Positions 16,907-26,538 are shown, counted from the first letter of the stretch. The stretch: 64,000 nucleotides of DNA from Bacteroides ovatus (GCF_001314995.1 NZ_CP012938.1:4092001-4156000), one strand, 5' to 3'. Notes: a model not told the origin generated them from the letters alone. Made by a program: numbers and translations.

Positions 16907-17818
16907 TCATTCTTCTTTTCTGTTCCGATAATTGGCCGGTGATGTTCCCAAATGCGCTTTTACGTATTTCCCGAAAAAGGACTGATTGGGGAAGTTGAAT
17001 TCTTCCGCAATTTCCTTGATAGACTTTTCCGAACGTTTTAATCGGTATTTGATATGCTCCACGGCAGTTTCATTAATCAAATCCAACGGAGTCCTGCCAC
17101 ACGCCTGTTTGATGACTTTCGAGAAATGCTTCGGAGTGTAGCAAAGCTCGTTGGCAAAATAACTCACCGAACGGTGCATACCCTTGTCCTTCGATAACAG
17201 TTCCATGAACTTCCGCAAAATGTAATTCACCTGTTTGATGCCTTCTTTCGAACCTTCCGTATTGCCGGCGGCTTCCATTTCCTTATGAAGCTGCCCCAGC
17301 ATTTCGCAAAAGATAGCAGAAAAGAGATATTGCATCACTTCTTTGTGGTAGCAATGAGGCTCATCGTTTATCTTGGCTATAATTAAATCCCGGTAGAATC
17401 CGAAGAAAGTTTTATCCTCCCCGTTGCCAACCGACTTCACCGGATTGTTGTGGATATGAATGGCAGTATTCCACGTTTCCTTTTCCATTTTAATAATACG
17501 TTGCAGGAAACGGGTAGAGAATCCGGCAAGCCTGACCTTATATTTAGGACTAAGCATCGTATGGCTGATAATCGTATTGGGCAGACCGAGCAGCAGCTCG
17601 CCCGCCTGCAACTTGTAGGTCCGGTAGTTGACGTCCAGCTGGATGCACCCTTCTATGCAAACCGCGATGAGAAAACAATTCAGTTTGATTGTATCATTAC
17701 TATAAGGAGTCCCCTCCAGACTGTTGACTATCGCAAAGTCATCATCTATATAATCAAGGACGTGCTGACTGTCCTTAAAATCCTCTATATCCACCGTAAT
17801 AATGTTCTCTTTTTCCAT
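16907..17818 (-). CDS. AraC-family transcriptional regulator
   Basis: About 303 aa. I choose the ATG at 17818 (MEKENIITVD) because it is preceded by a purine-rich AGGAAAG stretch. An in-frame ATG at 17917 would add 33 residues with no family match and run into the regulatory region. The N-terminal cupin-like sensor runs to about residue 180 (LDVNYRTYKLQAGELLLGLP). The C-terminal pair of HTH motifs is typical: VSYFANELCYTPKHFSKVIK, then IKEIAEEFNFPNQSFFGKYV, ending LGTSPANYRNR. It is divergent from the RND efflux operon and likely controls it. The inverted repeat at 17870-17959 is a candidate site. Confidence 0.85.
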   Translation of the reverse strand: MEKENIITVDIEDFKDSQHVLDYIDDDFAIVNSLEGTPYSNDTIKLNCFLIAVCIEGCIQLDVNYRTYKLQAGELLLGLPNTIISHTMLSPKYKVRLAGFSTRFLQRIIKMEKETWNTAIHIHNNPVKSVGNGEDKTFFGFYRDLIIAKINDEPHCYHKEVMQYLFSAIFCEMLGQLHKEMEAAGNTEGSKEGIKQVNYILRKFMELLSKDKGMHRSVSYFANELCYTPKHFSKVIKQACGRTPLDLINETAVEHIKYRLKRSEKSIKEIAEEFNFPNQSFFGKYVKAHLGTSPANYRNRKEE

Positions 17819-17869
17819 GTTCTTTCCTTTTTTACTTTTTGCAAAGTTGGTGAATAATCGGGAAAACAG

Positions 17870-17959
17870 AATGTCCCATATTTCTTCAGATTTGTTTGAT
17901 ATGTCGTTTATTGCCAAATAGTTAGCTATAATAAACGTAAATGGCGAGAATGGGACATT
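17870..17959. promoter_or_regulatory. Candidate operator pair between AraC regulator and RND operon
   Basis: AATGTCCCAT at 17870-17879 and its exact reverse complement ATGGGACATT at 17950-17959 are 70 bp apart in the divergent intergenic region. The spacing would suit a looped dimer of the AraC-type regulator. Role inferred. Confidence 0.5.
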
Positions 17960-18000
17960 TATGGAGGGAAATTGGTCACTGTTGCCTTGTTCTTTTCTCC

Positions 18001-18008
18001 TACTTTTG
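18001..18008 (+). promoter_or_regulatory. -7 box of RND efflux operon
   Basis: TACTTTTG matches TAnnTTTG exactly, 34 bp before the adaptor ATG. A good -33 element at the usual distance was not found, which fits an activator-dependent promoter. Confidence 0.5.
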
Positions 18009-18041
18009 TCCAGGATTTAACAAAAGACCAAAAGAGAAAGT

Positions 18042-19148
18042 ATGATTACAGTAAGCAAAAAATGGATACGGCTGATAGGGATTGTCGGTTGTACAGTGTG
18101 GATGGCATCTTGCAAGCAGGCATCGGATGCGGGAGTGAAATCTTCTTCTTATGCAGTAATGCAGATAGAAGCGGTGGATAAGGAATTTTCTTCTTCCTAT
18201 TCGGCGAGCATACGTGGGCGACAGGATATTGATATTTATCCGCAGGTGTCGGGAACGATTGAGAAACTCTGTGTGACCGAAGGGCAAAAAGTACGCCGCG
18301 GGCAATCGCTTTTCATTATCGACCAAGTGCCTTACAAGGCCGCACTGAAAACCGCCACTGCCAATGTGGAAGCAGCACGTGCCGCGCTGGGTACTGCCGA
18401 ACTGACCTACAAGAGCAACAAAGAACTGTATGCGCAGAAAGTAGTTTCGGAATTCAGTCTGAAAACGGCCGAGAATTCTTATCTCACCGCCAAAGCTCAA
18501 CTGTCGCAGGCCGAAGCCCAGGAGATCAGTGCCCGCAACAATCTCTCTTATACCGAAGTGAAAAGTCCCAGTGACGGAGTCGTAGGTGCATTGCCTTATC
18601 GTGCAGGCGCATTGGTAAGTGCCAATATGCCTTATCCGCTTACTACGGTCAGCGACAATTCGGATATGTATGTCTATTTCTCCATGACCGAGAATCAGTT
18701 GCTTGCCCTCACCCGCCAGTATGGCGACATGGACGAAGCTTTGAAGAACATGCCGGAAGTGGAATTGCGCCTCAATGATAATTCGGTTTATAATAAGAAA
18801 GGTGTCATCGAATCCATCAGCGGCGTCATCGACCGGCAAACGGGTACTGTGGTGGCGCGCGTGGTGTTTCCCAACGAATCGCGGTTGCTTCATAGCGGAG
18901 CCTCGGGCACGGTGGTAGTGCCAAGCATTTATAAAGACTGTATCGCCATTCCGCAGACGGCCACCGTGAAGATGCAGGATAAGACGATTGTATATAAGGT
19001 AGTGGACGGGAAGGCTGTCTCTACCCTGATAACAGTGGCCGAAAACAATGACGGACGCGAATATGTGGTGCTGGACGGACTGAAAGCAGGTGATGAAATC
19101 GTATCGGAAGGCGCCGGACTGGTGCGTGAAGGCACGCAAGTTAAATAA
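18042..19148 (+). CDS. RND efflux periplasmic adaptor (membrane fusion protein, AcrA/MexA-like)
   Basis: 368 aa. The N-terminal export signal contains Cys at TVWMASC, so it is probably a lipoprotein. The order is typical: barrel-sandwich/lipoyl half (IRGRQDIDIYPQVSGTIEKL, GQKVRRGQSLFIID), alpha-hairpin (AALKTATANVEAARAALGTA to SQAEAQEISARNNLSYTEV), second lipoyl half (SPSDGVVGALPYRAGALVS), beta-barrel and membrane-proximal domain. It bridges the inner-membrane pump and the outer-membrane channel. It is the first gene of a three-gene operon and is separated from the pump by 14 bp. Confidence 0.93.
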   Translation: MITVSKKWIRLIGIVGCTVWMASCKQASDAGVKSSSYAVMQIEAVDKEFSSSYSASIRGRQDIDIYPQVSGTIEKLCVTEGQKVRRGQSLFIIDQVPYKAALKTATANVEAARAALGTAELTYKSNKELYAQKVVSEFSLKTAENSYLTAKAQLSQAEAQEISARNNLSYTEVKSPSDGVVGALPYRAGALVSANMPYPLTTVSDNSDMYVYFSMTENQLLALTRQYGDMDEALKNMPEVELRLNDNSVYNKKGVIESISGVIDRQTGTVVARVVFPNESRLLHSGASGTVVVPSIYKDCIAIPQTATVKMQDKTIVYKVVDGKAVSTLITVAENNDGREYVVLDGLKAGDEIVSEGAGLVREGTQVK

Positions 19149-19162
19149 GAAGGAGATTGATT

Positions 19163-22100
19163 ATGAAAGGAAATGTGTTTATAAAACGGCCGGTGATGGC
19201 TATTTCCATCTCTGTCCTGATTCTGGCCATAGGGCTTATTTCGCTCTTCACGCTGCCGGTGGAGCAATATCCTGACATTGCGCCTCCAACGGTATATGTA
19301 ACTGCCAGTTATACGGGTGCCGATGCCGAGGCAGTGATGAACAGTGTCATCATGCCACTGGAGGAGAGTATCAACGGTGTGGAAGACATGATGTATATCA
19401 GTTCCAGTGCTTCCAATGCAGGTCTGGCTATTATACAAGTTTATTTTAAGCAGGGCACAGACCCCGATATGGCGGCAGTCAACGTGCAAAACCGTGTGGC
19501 TAAAGCACAGGGATTGCTTCCGGCTGAAGTAACGAAAGTCGGCGTCAGCACAATGAAGCGGCAGACCAGCTTCTTGCAGATTGGCGCTTTGGTCTGCACG
19601 GACGGTCGATACGATCAGACGTTCCTTGCCAATTATCTGGACATCAATGTCATTCCCCAGATTAAACGTATCGAGGGAGTGGGAGACGTGATGGAGCTGG
19701 GCGATACATACAGTATGCGTATCTGGCTGAAACCGGAACGGATGGCGCAATACGGACTGGTTCCGTCGGACATTACCGCCATATTGGGTGAGCAGAACAT
19801 CGAAGCTCCTACCGGTTCACTGGGCGAGAGTTCGAAGAATGTTTTCCAGTTTACAATGAAATATCGCGGACGCCTCAAAAGCGTGGAAGAATTCCGGAAC
19901 ACGGTTGTCCGTTCGCGGGAAGACGGTTCCATACTTCGCCTGCAAGATGTGGCAGAGGTGGAGTTGGGTACGATGACGTATAGTTTCCGCAGTGAAATGG
20001 ACAGTCAGCCGGCCGTTCTTTATATGATATTCCAGACAGCTGGTTCCAATGCTACCGCTGTCAACAAAGAAATCACTGCGCAGATAGAGCGGATGGAGAA
20101 GAATCTGCCGGCAGGAACGGAGTTCGTCACGATGATGAGTTCCAATGACTTCCTTTTCGCTTCCATACACAACGTGGTGGAGACGCTGATTATCGCCATC
20201 ATTCTAGTCATCCTCGTGGTCTATTTCTTCTTGCAGGATCTGAAGAGTACGCTGATTCCCTCCATCTCTATCATTGTGTCGTTGGTGGGTACGTTTGCCT
20301 GTCTGGTAGCTGCGGGCTTCAGTCTGAACATCCTGACACTGTTTGCGCTGGTGCTTGCCATCGGTACGGTGGTGGATGATGCCATTGTGGTGGTGGAAGC
20401 CGTGCAATCCAAGTTCGATGCCGGGTATAAGTCTCCTTACCTTGCCACGAAAGATGCAATGGGCGACGTGACGATGGCTATTGTCTCCTGTACCTGTGTA
20501 TTTATGGCTGTGTTTATTCCTGTAACCTTCATGGGAGGTACTTCGGGTGTGTTCTATACACAATTCGGTATCACGATGGCAACTGCCGTAGGTATTTCGA
20601 TGATTTCGGCTTTGACGCTCTGTCCCGCTTTGTGCGCCATCATGATGCGTCCGTCGGACGGAACGAAGAGTGCCAAGAGCATCAACGGACGGGTACGTGC
20701 AGCTTACAATGCTTCGTTCAATGCCGTATTGGGTAAATATAAGAGAGGTGTGATGTTCTTCATCCGCCATCGCTGGATGGTGTGGACTTCACTGGCTGTT
20801 GCCGTTGCCTTGTTGGTTTACCTGATGAGTACCACTAAAACGGGACTTGTGCCGCAGGAAGACCAGGGTGTCATTATGGTGAATGTCAGCATTTCACCGG
20901 GAAGCACGCTCGAAGAAACCACGAAAGTGATGGACCGCCTGGAAAATATCCTGAAAGATACGCCCGAAATAGAACACTATGCCCGCGTAGCAGGATACGG
21001 ACTGATATCCGGTCAGGGAACTTCGTACGGTACGATGATTATCCGCCTGAAAGACTGGAGCGAACGAAAGGGCAAGGAGCATAGCTCGGATGCTGTGGTG
21101 TCCCGCCTCAACGGACAATTCCAGTCTATAAAGGAAGCACAGATATTCAGCTTCCAGCCTGCCATGATTCCGGGTTACGGTATGGGTAACTCCCTCGAAC
21201 TGAACCTTCAGGACATGACGGGTGGAGAACTGGCTACGTTCTATGAGGCGGCTATACAGTTCCTCGGTGCTTTGAACGAGCGTCCGGAGGTAGCAATGGC
21301 GTATACATCGTATGCTATCAACTTCCCGCAGATATCGGTGGAAGTGGACGCTGCCAAATGTAAGCGTGCGGGAATTTCGCCGAGTGCGGTGCTCGATGCG
21401 GTGGGCAGTTATTGCGGTGGCGCGTATATCTCCAACTATAACCAGTATGGTAAAGTATATCGTGTGATGATGCAGGCTTCGCCTGAATATCGTCTCGACG
21501 AGCAGGCGCTGAATAATATGTTTGTACGCAATGGTACGCAGATGGCTCCGGTGAGCCAGTTCGTGACGCTGAAGCAAGTGCTGGGACCGGAAACGGCCAA
21601 CCGTTTCAATCTTTACAGCACTATCACCGCCAATGTAAATCCTGCCGACGGTTACTCCTCCGGCGAGGTGCAGAAAGTGATTGAAGAAGTGGCTGCGCAG
21701 TCTTTGCCGGCAGGTTACGGATATGAATATGGTGGTATGGCACGCGAAGAAGCAAGTAGCGGCGGTGCGCAGACGGTTTTCATTTACGCCATCTGTATCT
21801 TCCTTATCTATCTGATTCTGGCCTGTCTTTACGAGAGTTTCCTCGTGCCGTTTGCCGTTATCTTCTCCGTGCCGTTCGGGCTGATGGGGTCGTTCCTTTT
21901 CGCCAAAATACTCGGGTTGGAGAATAATATCTATTTGCAGACAGGTGTGATTATGTTGATCGGTTTGCTGGCTAAGACGGCCATCCTGATTACGGAGTAC
22001 GCCATAGAACGTCGTCGCAAGGGAATGGGTATTGTGGAGTCTGCCTACTCTGCCGCACAAGTCCGCTTGCGTCCTATCCTGATGACGGTGTTGACGATGA

Positions 22101-22342
22101 TCTTCGGTATGCTTCCGCTGATGTTCTCCTCCGGTGCAGGTGCCAATGGTAACAGTTCGCTGGGTACGGGTGTTGTGGGCGGTATGGCAGTCGGGACACT
22201 GGCATTGCTCTTTGTCGTTCCGGTTTTCTACATCATCTTTGAGTTTTTGCAGGAGAAAATCCGCAAACCGATGGAAGAGGAACCAGATGTGCAGGTGCTT
22301 TTAGAGAAAGAAAAGAGTGAAGTTGAACGCGAACGTAAATAA
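19163..22342 (+). CDS. RND multidrug efflux pump, inner membrane subunit (AcrB/MexB-like)
   Basis: About 1059 aa, full length for HAE1-family RND pumps. The ATG at 19163 has AAGGAG upstream, so I reject the TTG at 19157. Topology is TM1, large periplasmic porter/docking loop, TM2-6, TM7, second loop, TM8-12. The proton-relay acidic pair is visible in TM4 (LALVLAIGTVVDDAIVVVEA), and the charged TM10/11 region contains GLLAKTAILITEYA. The N-terminus FIKRPVMAISISVLILAIG and VEQYPDIAPPTVYVTASYTG are family hallmarks. It exports amphiphilic compounds or bile acids in trimers; substrates are not predictable. The stop codon abuts the start codon of the channel gene. Confidence 0.96.
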   Translation: MKGNVFIKRPVMAISISVLILAIGLISLFTLPVEQYPDIAPPTVYVTASYTGADAEAVMNSVIMPLEESINGVEDMMYISSSASNAGLAIIQVYFKQGTDPDMAAVNVQNRVAKAQGLLPAEVTKVGVSTMKRQTSFLQIGALVCTDGRYDQTFLANYLDINVIPQIKRIEGVGDVMELGDTYSMRIWLKPERMAQYGLVPSDITAILGEQNIEAPTGSLGESSKNVFQFTMKYRGRLKSVEEFRNTVVRSREDGSILRLQDVAEVELGTMTYSFRSEMDSQPAVLYMIFQTAGSNATAVNKEITAQIERMEKNLPAGTEFVTMMSSNDFLFASIHNVVETLIIAIILVILVVYFFLQDLKSTLIPSISIIVSLVGTFACLVAAGFSLNILTLFALVLAIGTVVDDAIVVVEAVQSKFDAGYKSPYLATKDAMGDVTMAIVSCTCVFMAVFIPVTFMGGTSGVFYTQFGITMATAVGISMISALTLCPALCAIMMRPSDGTKSAKSINGRVRAAYNASFNAVLGKYKRGVMFFIRHRWMVWTSLAVAVALLVYLMSTTKTGLVPQEDQGVIMVNVSISPGSTLEETTKVMDRLENILKDTPEIEHYARVAGYGLISGQGTSYGTMIIRLKDWSERKGKEHSSDAVVSRLNGQFQSIKEAQIFSFQPAMIPGYGMGNSLELNLQDMTGGELATFYEAAIQFLGALNERPEVAMAYTSYAINFPQISVEVDAAKCKRAGISPSAVLDAVGSYCGGAYISNYNQYGKVYRVMMQASPEYRLDEQALNNMFVRNGTQMAPVSQFVTLKQVLGPETANRFNLYSTITANVNPADGYSSGEVQKVIEEVAAQSLPAGYGYEYGGMAREEASSGGAQTVFIYAICIFLIYLILACLYESFLVPFAVIFSVPFGLMGSFLFAKILGLENNIYLQTGVIMLIGLLAKTAILITEYAIERRRKGMGIVESAYSAAQVRLRPILMTVLTMIFGMLPLMFSSGAGANGNSSLGTGVVGGMAVGTLALLFVVPVFYIIFEFLQEKIRKPMEEEPDVQVLLEKEKSEVERERK

Positions 22343-23719
22343 ATGAAAGAAAGAATGAAGAAGAATATCATCACATTAGTTGCCATCAGTCTGTCGTTGA
22401 GCGGTTGTGGCATTTATACCAAATACGAACCTGCCACTGTCGTTCCCGACGATCTTTACGGCGGGGAAGTGGTGACCGAAGACACTGCCGGTCTGGGTAA
22501 TATGGACTGGCGGGAACTCTTCACCGATCCTTATCTGCAATCCCTCATCGAAGTGGGATTGCAGACCAATACCGATTATCAGTCCGCCCAGCTCCGTGTG
22601 GAAGAAGCACAGGCCGTACTGATGTCCGCCAAACTTGCTTTTCTGCCCGCTTTTGCTCTTGCTCCGCAGGGAACAGTGAGCAGTTTTGATACGCAGAAGG
22701 CTACGCAGGCTTATTCGTTGCCCGTTACTGCCAGTTGGGAGTTGGACGTTTTCGGGCGTATGCGCAACTCCAAGAAACAGGCGAAAGCACTTTATGCTCA
22801 AAGCGAAGATTACCGTCAGGCAGTCCGTACACAGTTGATAGCAGGTATAGCCAATACCTATTATACCCTGTTGATGCTGGACGAACAACTCGACATCTCC
22901 CGTCAGACGGAAGAGGCATGGAAAGAAACCGTTGCGTCTACCCGTGCATTGATGAATGCGGGACTGGCAAACGAATCGGCTGTGTCGCAGATGGAGGCGG
23001 CCTATTATCAGGTGCAGGGTTCGATCCTCGATTTGCAGCAGCAGATCAGTCAGGTGGAGAATAGTCTTGCCTTATTATTGGCGGAGACGCCACGCAACTA
23101 TGAGCGCGGTATATTGGCAAAGCAACAGTTTCCTGCTGACTTCTCGATAGGGATTCCTGTCCGGATGCTTTCTTCCCGTCCGGACGTCCGCTCGGCAGAG
23201 CGGACGCTGGAAGCGGCGTTCTATGGCACCAATGCGGCACGTTCGGCTTTCTATCCTTCCATCACTTTGAGCGGGAGTGCCGGATGGACAAACTCCGCCG
23301 GGGCGATGATTATCAATCCGGGCAAGTTTCTCGCGTCGGCGGTAGGTTCGCTTACGCAGCCGCTCTTTAACAGAGGACAGGTGGTGGCACAATACCGCAT
23401 TGCCCGTGCGCAACAGGAAGAAGCGGCGCTCGGTTTTCAGCAAACGTTGCTCAATGCCGGTAGTGAGGTGAATGATGCGTTGATTGCCTATCAAACCAGT
23501 CAGGGAAAAAGAATCTTGCTGGATAAACAGATCACTTCCCTGCAAACGGCTCTGCGAAGCACTACTCTGTTGATGGAGCATGGTAATACAACCTATCTGG
23601 AAGTGCTTACCTCCCGGCAGTCGTTGCTTAGTGCGCAACTGTCGCAGACGGCCAATCATTTTACTGAAATACAAAGTTTAATTAACCTATACCGTGCTTT
23701 AGGAGGAGGTCAGGAATAA
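22343..23719 (+). CDS. RND efflux outer membrane channel lipoprotein (OprM/NodT-like)
   Basis: 458 aa. Lipobox at LSLSGC, then two repeated TolC-type halves: DPYLQSLIEVGLQTNTDYQS with QLRVEEAQAVLMSAKLAFLP, and RPDVRSAERTLEAAFYGTNA with ARSAFYPSITLSGSAGW. Long coiled-coil helices lie between. It forms the trimeric outer-membrane duct of the pump. Its ATG follows directly on the stop codon of the pump gene, so it is probably translationally coupled. Confidence 0.94.
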   Translation: MKERMKKNIITLVAISLSLSGCGIYTKYEPATVVPDDLYGGEVVTEDTAGLGNMDWRELFTDPYLQSLIEVGLQTNTDYQSAQLRVEEAQAVLMSAKLAFLPAFALAPQGTVSSFDTQKATQAYSLPVTASWELDVFGRMRNSKKQAKALYAQSEDYRQAVRTQLIAGIANTYYTLLMLDEQLDISRQTEEAWKETVASTRALMNAGLANESAVSQMEAAYYQVQGSILDLQQQISQVENSLALLLAETPRNYERGILAKQQFPADFSIGIPVRMLSSRPDVRSAERTLEAAFYGTNAARSAFYPSITLSGSAGWTNSAGAMIINPGKFLASAVGSLTQPLFNRGQVVAQYRIARAQQEEAALGFQQTLLNAGSEVNDALIAYQTSQGKRILLDKQITSLQTALRSTTLLMEHGNTTYLEVLTSRQSLLSAQLSQTANHFTEIQSLINLYRALGGGQE

Positions 23720-23758
23720 ACTGTATCATACTCTCTGTTTTCTAATTTAATGAAAGAA

Positions 23759-23790
23759 GGGCTGCCGGAGAAGTGATTCTGTGGCAGCCC
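23759..23790 (+). terminator. Terminator of RND efflux operon
   Basis: GGGCTGCC (23759-23766) pairs with GGCAGCCC (23783-23790) around a 16-nt loop, followed by GTTTGTTGG. It lies 39 bp after the channel gene. Confidence 0.7.
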
Positions 23791-23800
23791 GTTTGTTGGT

Positions 23801-23866
23801 CATATATGCCCAACACATTGAATCTATATGTCCAATACACACGGTATATATAGCTTGCAAGTAGCT
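23801..23866 (+). repeat. 22-bp tandem repeat array B
   Basis: Three consecutive units (23801-23822, 23823-23844, 23845-23866) of the same family as arrays A and C, in the same orientation. It lies between the ends of two convergent genes, ending 11 bp before the SulP stop. The diagnostic dinucleotide is AA, AA, TG. Confidence 0.75.
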
Positions 23867-23877
23867 GATAAACAGCG

Positions 23878-25557
23878 TTATTCTACCAGACTTTTCGCTC
23901 TTTCCAATGCTACGTTGATATTCGGGCAGATATTCTCTTTTCCCAGCAACTCGTAGAATCCGGCTTTTTCCAGTACATTATGCACGTTCTCGTTGACTCC
24001 CGAAAGAATAATGGTAGTCTTTTCCTTCTGCGACATTTCGCAGAGAGCAGTCAGGTTATGAATACCTGTGGAGTCGATAAACGGAACTTTGCGCATACGG
24101 ATGATACGTACTTTCGGGCGGTCTCCCAGTTGTGTCATTGTTTCTTCAAACTTGGTAGCGATGCCGAAGAAATAAGGGCCGTTGATTTCGTATACCTCTA
24201 TACCTTTGGGAATCATCAGGTTTTCTTCGTGTACGGTAATATCCGATTCTTTGTTCGGGTCAATCTCATCGGTAATCACCGAGATTTCGGTAGTCTCCAT
24301 GACACGTTTCATAAAGAGGACGCAGGCAATCACCAATCCTACCTCGATAGCGACAGTCAGGTCGAAGATAACGGTCAGGAAGAACGTGATAAGCAGTACG
24401 GTAACGTCCGATTTCGGATTCTTCAGTAAAGCTCTGAATACACGCCATCCGCTCATGTTGTAAGATACGATGACCAGTACTCCGGCAAGGCATGCCATCG
24501 GGATATATTGTGCGAGTGGCATCAGGAAGAGCAGAATCAACAGTAATACTACTGCATGAATGATTCCGGCTATCGGTGTCTTACCTCCGTTGTTGATATT
24601 CGTCATGGTACGGGCGATAGCTCCGGTGGCAGGAATACCTCCGAACAGAGGAGCTATGATATTGGCAGCTCCCTGTGCAATCAGTTCTGTATTGGAATCG
24701 TGGCGGTCGCCTATCACACCGTCGGCTACCGTGGCAGACAGCAGCGACTCGATAGCTCCCAATACGGCAATGGTGATAGCCACCGGAAACAGTTCCCTGA
24801 TAGCTTCCCAATCCAACGCAGGCACAACGGCATCGGGCAACTCCGATTTGATGGTGAAGCGGTCGCCGATTGTCTGGATGCAGTCGATCCCTCCGAAAGT
24901 TTTCATCAGGTAAACGGCTACCGTGACTACGATGATGGCAATCAGCGAGCCGGGAATTTTCTTTGAGAACTTCGGAGTGATGGCGATAATAATAATGCTG
25001 ACAATACTAACGATGGTATTCCACCAGTTGATCGTGTCGAAGTGTCGGAAATAAATCAGCCACTTCCCGACGAAGTCTCCCGGCACTTTCTCGTCTCCGA
25101 AAGATAAACCGAAAATATCGGCAATCTGGGTCGTGAAAATAGTGACGGCGATACCGCTGGTAAATCCGACGATGATAGGATAAGGAATGAATTTGATGAC
25201 AGCTCCCAGCTTGAACACTCCTAATAATACAAGGAGTACGCCCGCCATTAGCGTGGCTACAATCAGTCCGGCCTCGCCGTATTGTTGTATGATGCCATAG
25301 ATAATGACGATAAATGCTCCCGTAGGACCGCCGATCTGGACTTTGCTGCCTCCCAACAGGGAAATGATGAATCCCGCAATGATAGCGGTGATAATACCTT
25401 TTTCGGGCGAAACTCCCGAAGCGATACCGAAAGCGATAGCCAGTGGAAGCGCTACGATACCTACGATGATGCCGGCCATCAGGTCCGCCATAAACGTTTC
25501 TTTCGAATAATTCTTTAGACAAGAAACCAGTTTGGGTTTAAATTCAAATAGCTTCAT
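23878..25557 (-). CDS. SulP/SLC26 family anion transporter with STAS domain
   Basis: 559 aa. The membrane part (about residues 25-420) has the SulP signature: FMADLMAGIIVGIVALPLAI, AFGIASGVSPEKGIITAIIA, GFIISLLGGSKVQIGGPTGA, and TELIAQGAANIIAPLFGGIP with ATGAIART. The cytoplasmic STAS domain (about 440-550) includes RIIRMRKVPFIDSTGIHNL. SulP proteins move sulfate, bicarbonate or related anions; the substrate here is not determined. It is convergent with the RND operon. I see no sigma-type extension or carbonic anhydrase fusion. Confidence 0.9.
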   Translation of the reverse strand: MKLFEFKPKLVSCLKNYSKETFMADLMAGIIVGIVALPLAIAFGIASGVSPEKGIITAIIAGFIISLLGGSKVQIGGPTGAFIVIIYGIIQQYGEAGLIVATLMAGVLLVLLGVFKLGAVIKFIPYPIIVGFTSGIAVTIFTTQIADIFGLSFGDEKVPGDFVGKWLIYFRHFDTINWWNTIVSIVSIIIIAITPKFSKKIPGSLIAIIVVTVAVYLMKTFGGIDCIQTIGDRFTIKSELPDAVVPALDWEAIRELFPVAITIAVLGAIESLLSATVADGVIGDRHDSNTELIAQGAANIIAPLFGGIPATGAIARTMTNINNGGKTPIAGIIHAVVLLLILLFLMPLAQYIPMACLAGVLVIVSYNMSGWRVFRALLKNPKSDVTVLLITFFLTVIFDLTVAIEVGLVIACVLFMKRVMETTEISVITDEIDPNKESDITVHEENLMIPKGIEVYEINGPYFFGIATKFEETMTQLGDRPKVRIIRMRKVPFIDSTGIHNLTALCEMSQKEKTTIILSGVNENVHNVLEKAGFYELLGKENICPNINVALERAKSLVE

Positions 25558-25736
25558 TTTTAGATGTTATTATACGTGTACTCTGTACTTTTTTGCAAAG
25601 TAGAGGTTGCAAAATTAGATAAAATAATCGAAATAAGTATGTTTTTGAACATACTATTTGTCTGTTGATAGATTTCATCAATGAGGTGATAGTTTTTATT
25701 CATTAAGAAAAGGTGGTTTATTGTGAACAAATCGTT

Positions 25737-25744
25737 TATATTTG
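25737..25744 (+). promoter_or_regulatory. -7 box of rubrerythrin gene
   Basis: TATATTTG matches the Bacteroides -7 consensus, 62 bp before the rubrerythrin ATG. The -33 region is weak. Confidence 0.55.
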
Positions 25745-25806
25745 CGTTATAAATAGTACGACAAGTTACGTTTGGTAATCAACCAATTTAAAATATATAT
25801 AGAATT

Positions 25807-26385
25807 ATGGCTAAGAGTATTAAAGGAACTCAAACAGAGAAAAATCTGTTGACTTCATTCGCAGGAGAATCACAGGCTAGAATGCGTTACACTTATTTCG
25901 CAAGTGCAGCTAAAAAAGAAGGCTACGAACAAATTGCGGCTATTTTCACTGAAACTGCCGATCAGGAAAAAGAACATGCAAAACGTATGTTTAAGTTCCT
26001 CGAAGGCGGTATGGTAGAAATCACTGCCAGCTATCCGGCCGGTGTAATTGGTAATACACTTGAAAATCTTCGCGCTGCCGCAGCGGGTGAACATGAAGAA
26101 TGGTCACTGGATTATCCTCACTTTGCCGACGTGGCAGAACAGGAAGGTTTCCCGATGATTGCTGCTATGTACCGCAATATCTCCATCGCAGAAAAAGGTC
26201 ACGAAGAAAGATATCTTGCCTTCGTAAATAACATCGAAAATATGACTGTATTCGCTAAAGAAGGCGAAGTGGTATGGCAATGCCGTAACTGCGGTTACAT
26301 TGAAATCGGTAAGGAAGCTCCTGAAGTTTGCCCGGCATGTCTGCATCCACAGGCTTATTTCGAGGTGAAGAAGGAAAACTATTAA
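25807..26385 (+). CDS. rbr: Rubrerythrin
   Basis: 192 aa, the usual length. The N-terminal ferritin-like diiron domain has SFAGESQARMRYTYFASAAK, TETADQEKEHAKRMF and the later ligand helix NISIAEKGHEERYLAFV. The C-terminal rubredoxin-like [Fe(SCys)4] site is formed by CRNCGYIEIG and CPACLHPQ. It reduces hydrogen peroxide in the cytoplasm of anaerobes. It is monocistronic, with its own promoter and a hairpin after the stop. No defects seen. Confidence 0.96.
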   Translation: MAKSIKGTQTEKNLLTSFAGESQARMRYTYFASAAKKEGYEQIAAIFTETADQEKEHAKRMFKFLEGGMVEITASYPAGVIGNTLENLRAAAAGEHEEWSLDYPHFADVAEQEGFPMIAAMYRNISIAEKGHEERYLAFVNNIENMTVFAKEGEVVWQCRNCGYIEIGKEAPEVCPACLHPQAYFEVKKENY

Positions 26386-26403
26386 TCTACGGATGAATTA
26401 GAT

Positions 26404-26434
26404 AGAGGGGATATATCCATTAGGTATATCCTCT
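26404..26434 (+). terminator. Terminator of rubrerythrin gene
   Basis: AGAGG...ATATAT pairs with GTATATCCTCT (with a two-base G bulge), followed by TTATATG. It starts 19 bp after the stop codon. Confidence 0.65.
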
Positions 26435-26513
26435 TTATATGTTACTATGGAAATCATATTATACGATTCAGAAATAAAAAGATTAAAACTCTCCAAGTTT
26501 CAAATGGATTATC

Positions 26514-26521
26514 TATCTTTG
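26514..26521 (+). promoter_or_regulatory. -7 box of restriction-modification operon
   Basis: TATCTTTG matches TAnnTTTG, 17 bp before the methylase ATG, so the leader would be very short. No clear -33 element. Confidence 0.5.
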
Positions 26522-26538
26522 CTACAAATTGCAGTTGT

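Noticed and set aside
20894..22060. 388-aa open frame antisense to the RND pump, and similar long antisense frames (18000-19139, 2003-2788, 46928-47707)
   Set aside because: They have no plausible domain, start signal or codon pattern and lie wholly opposite strong genes; they are mirror frames of GC-biased codons.
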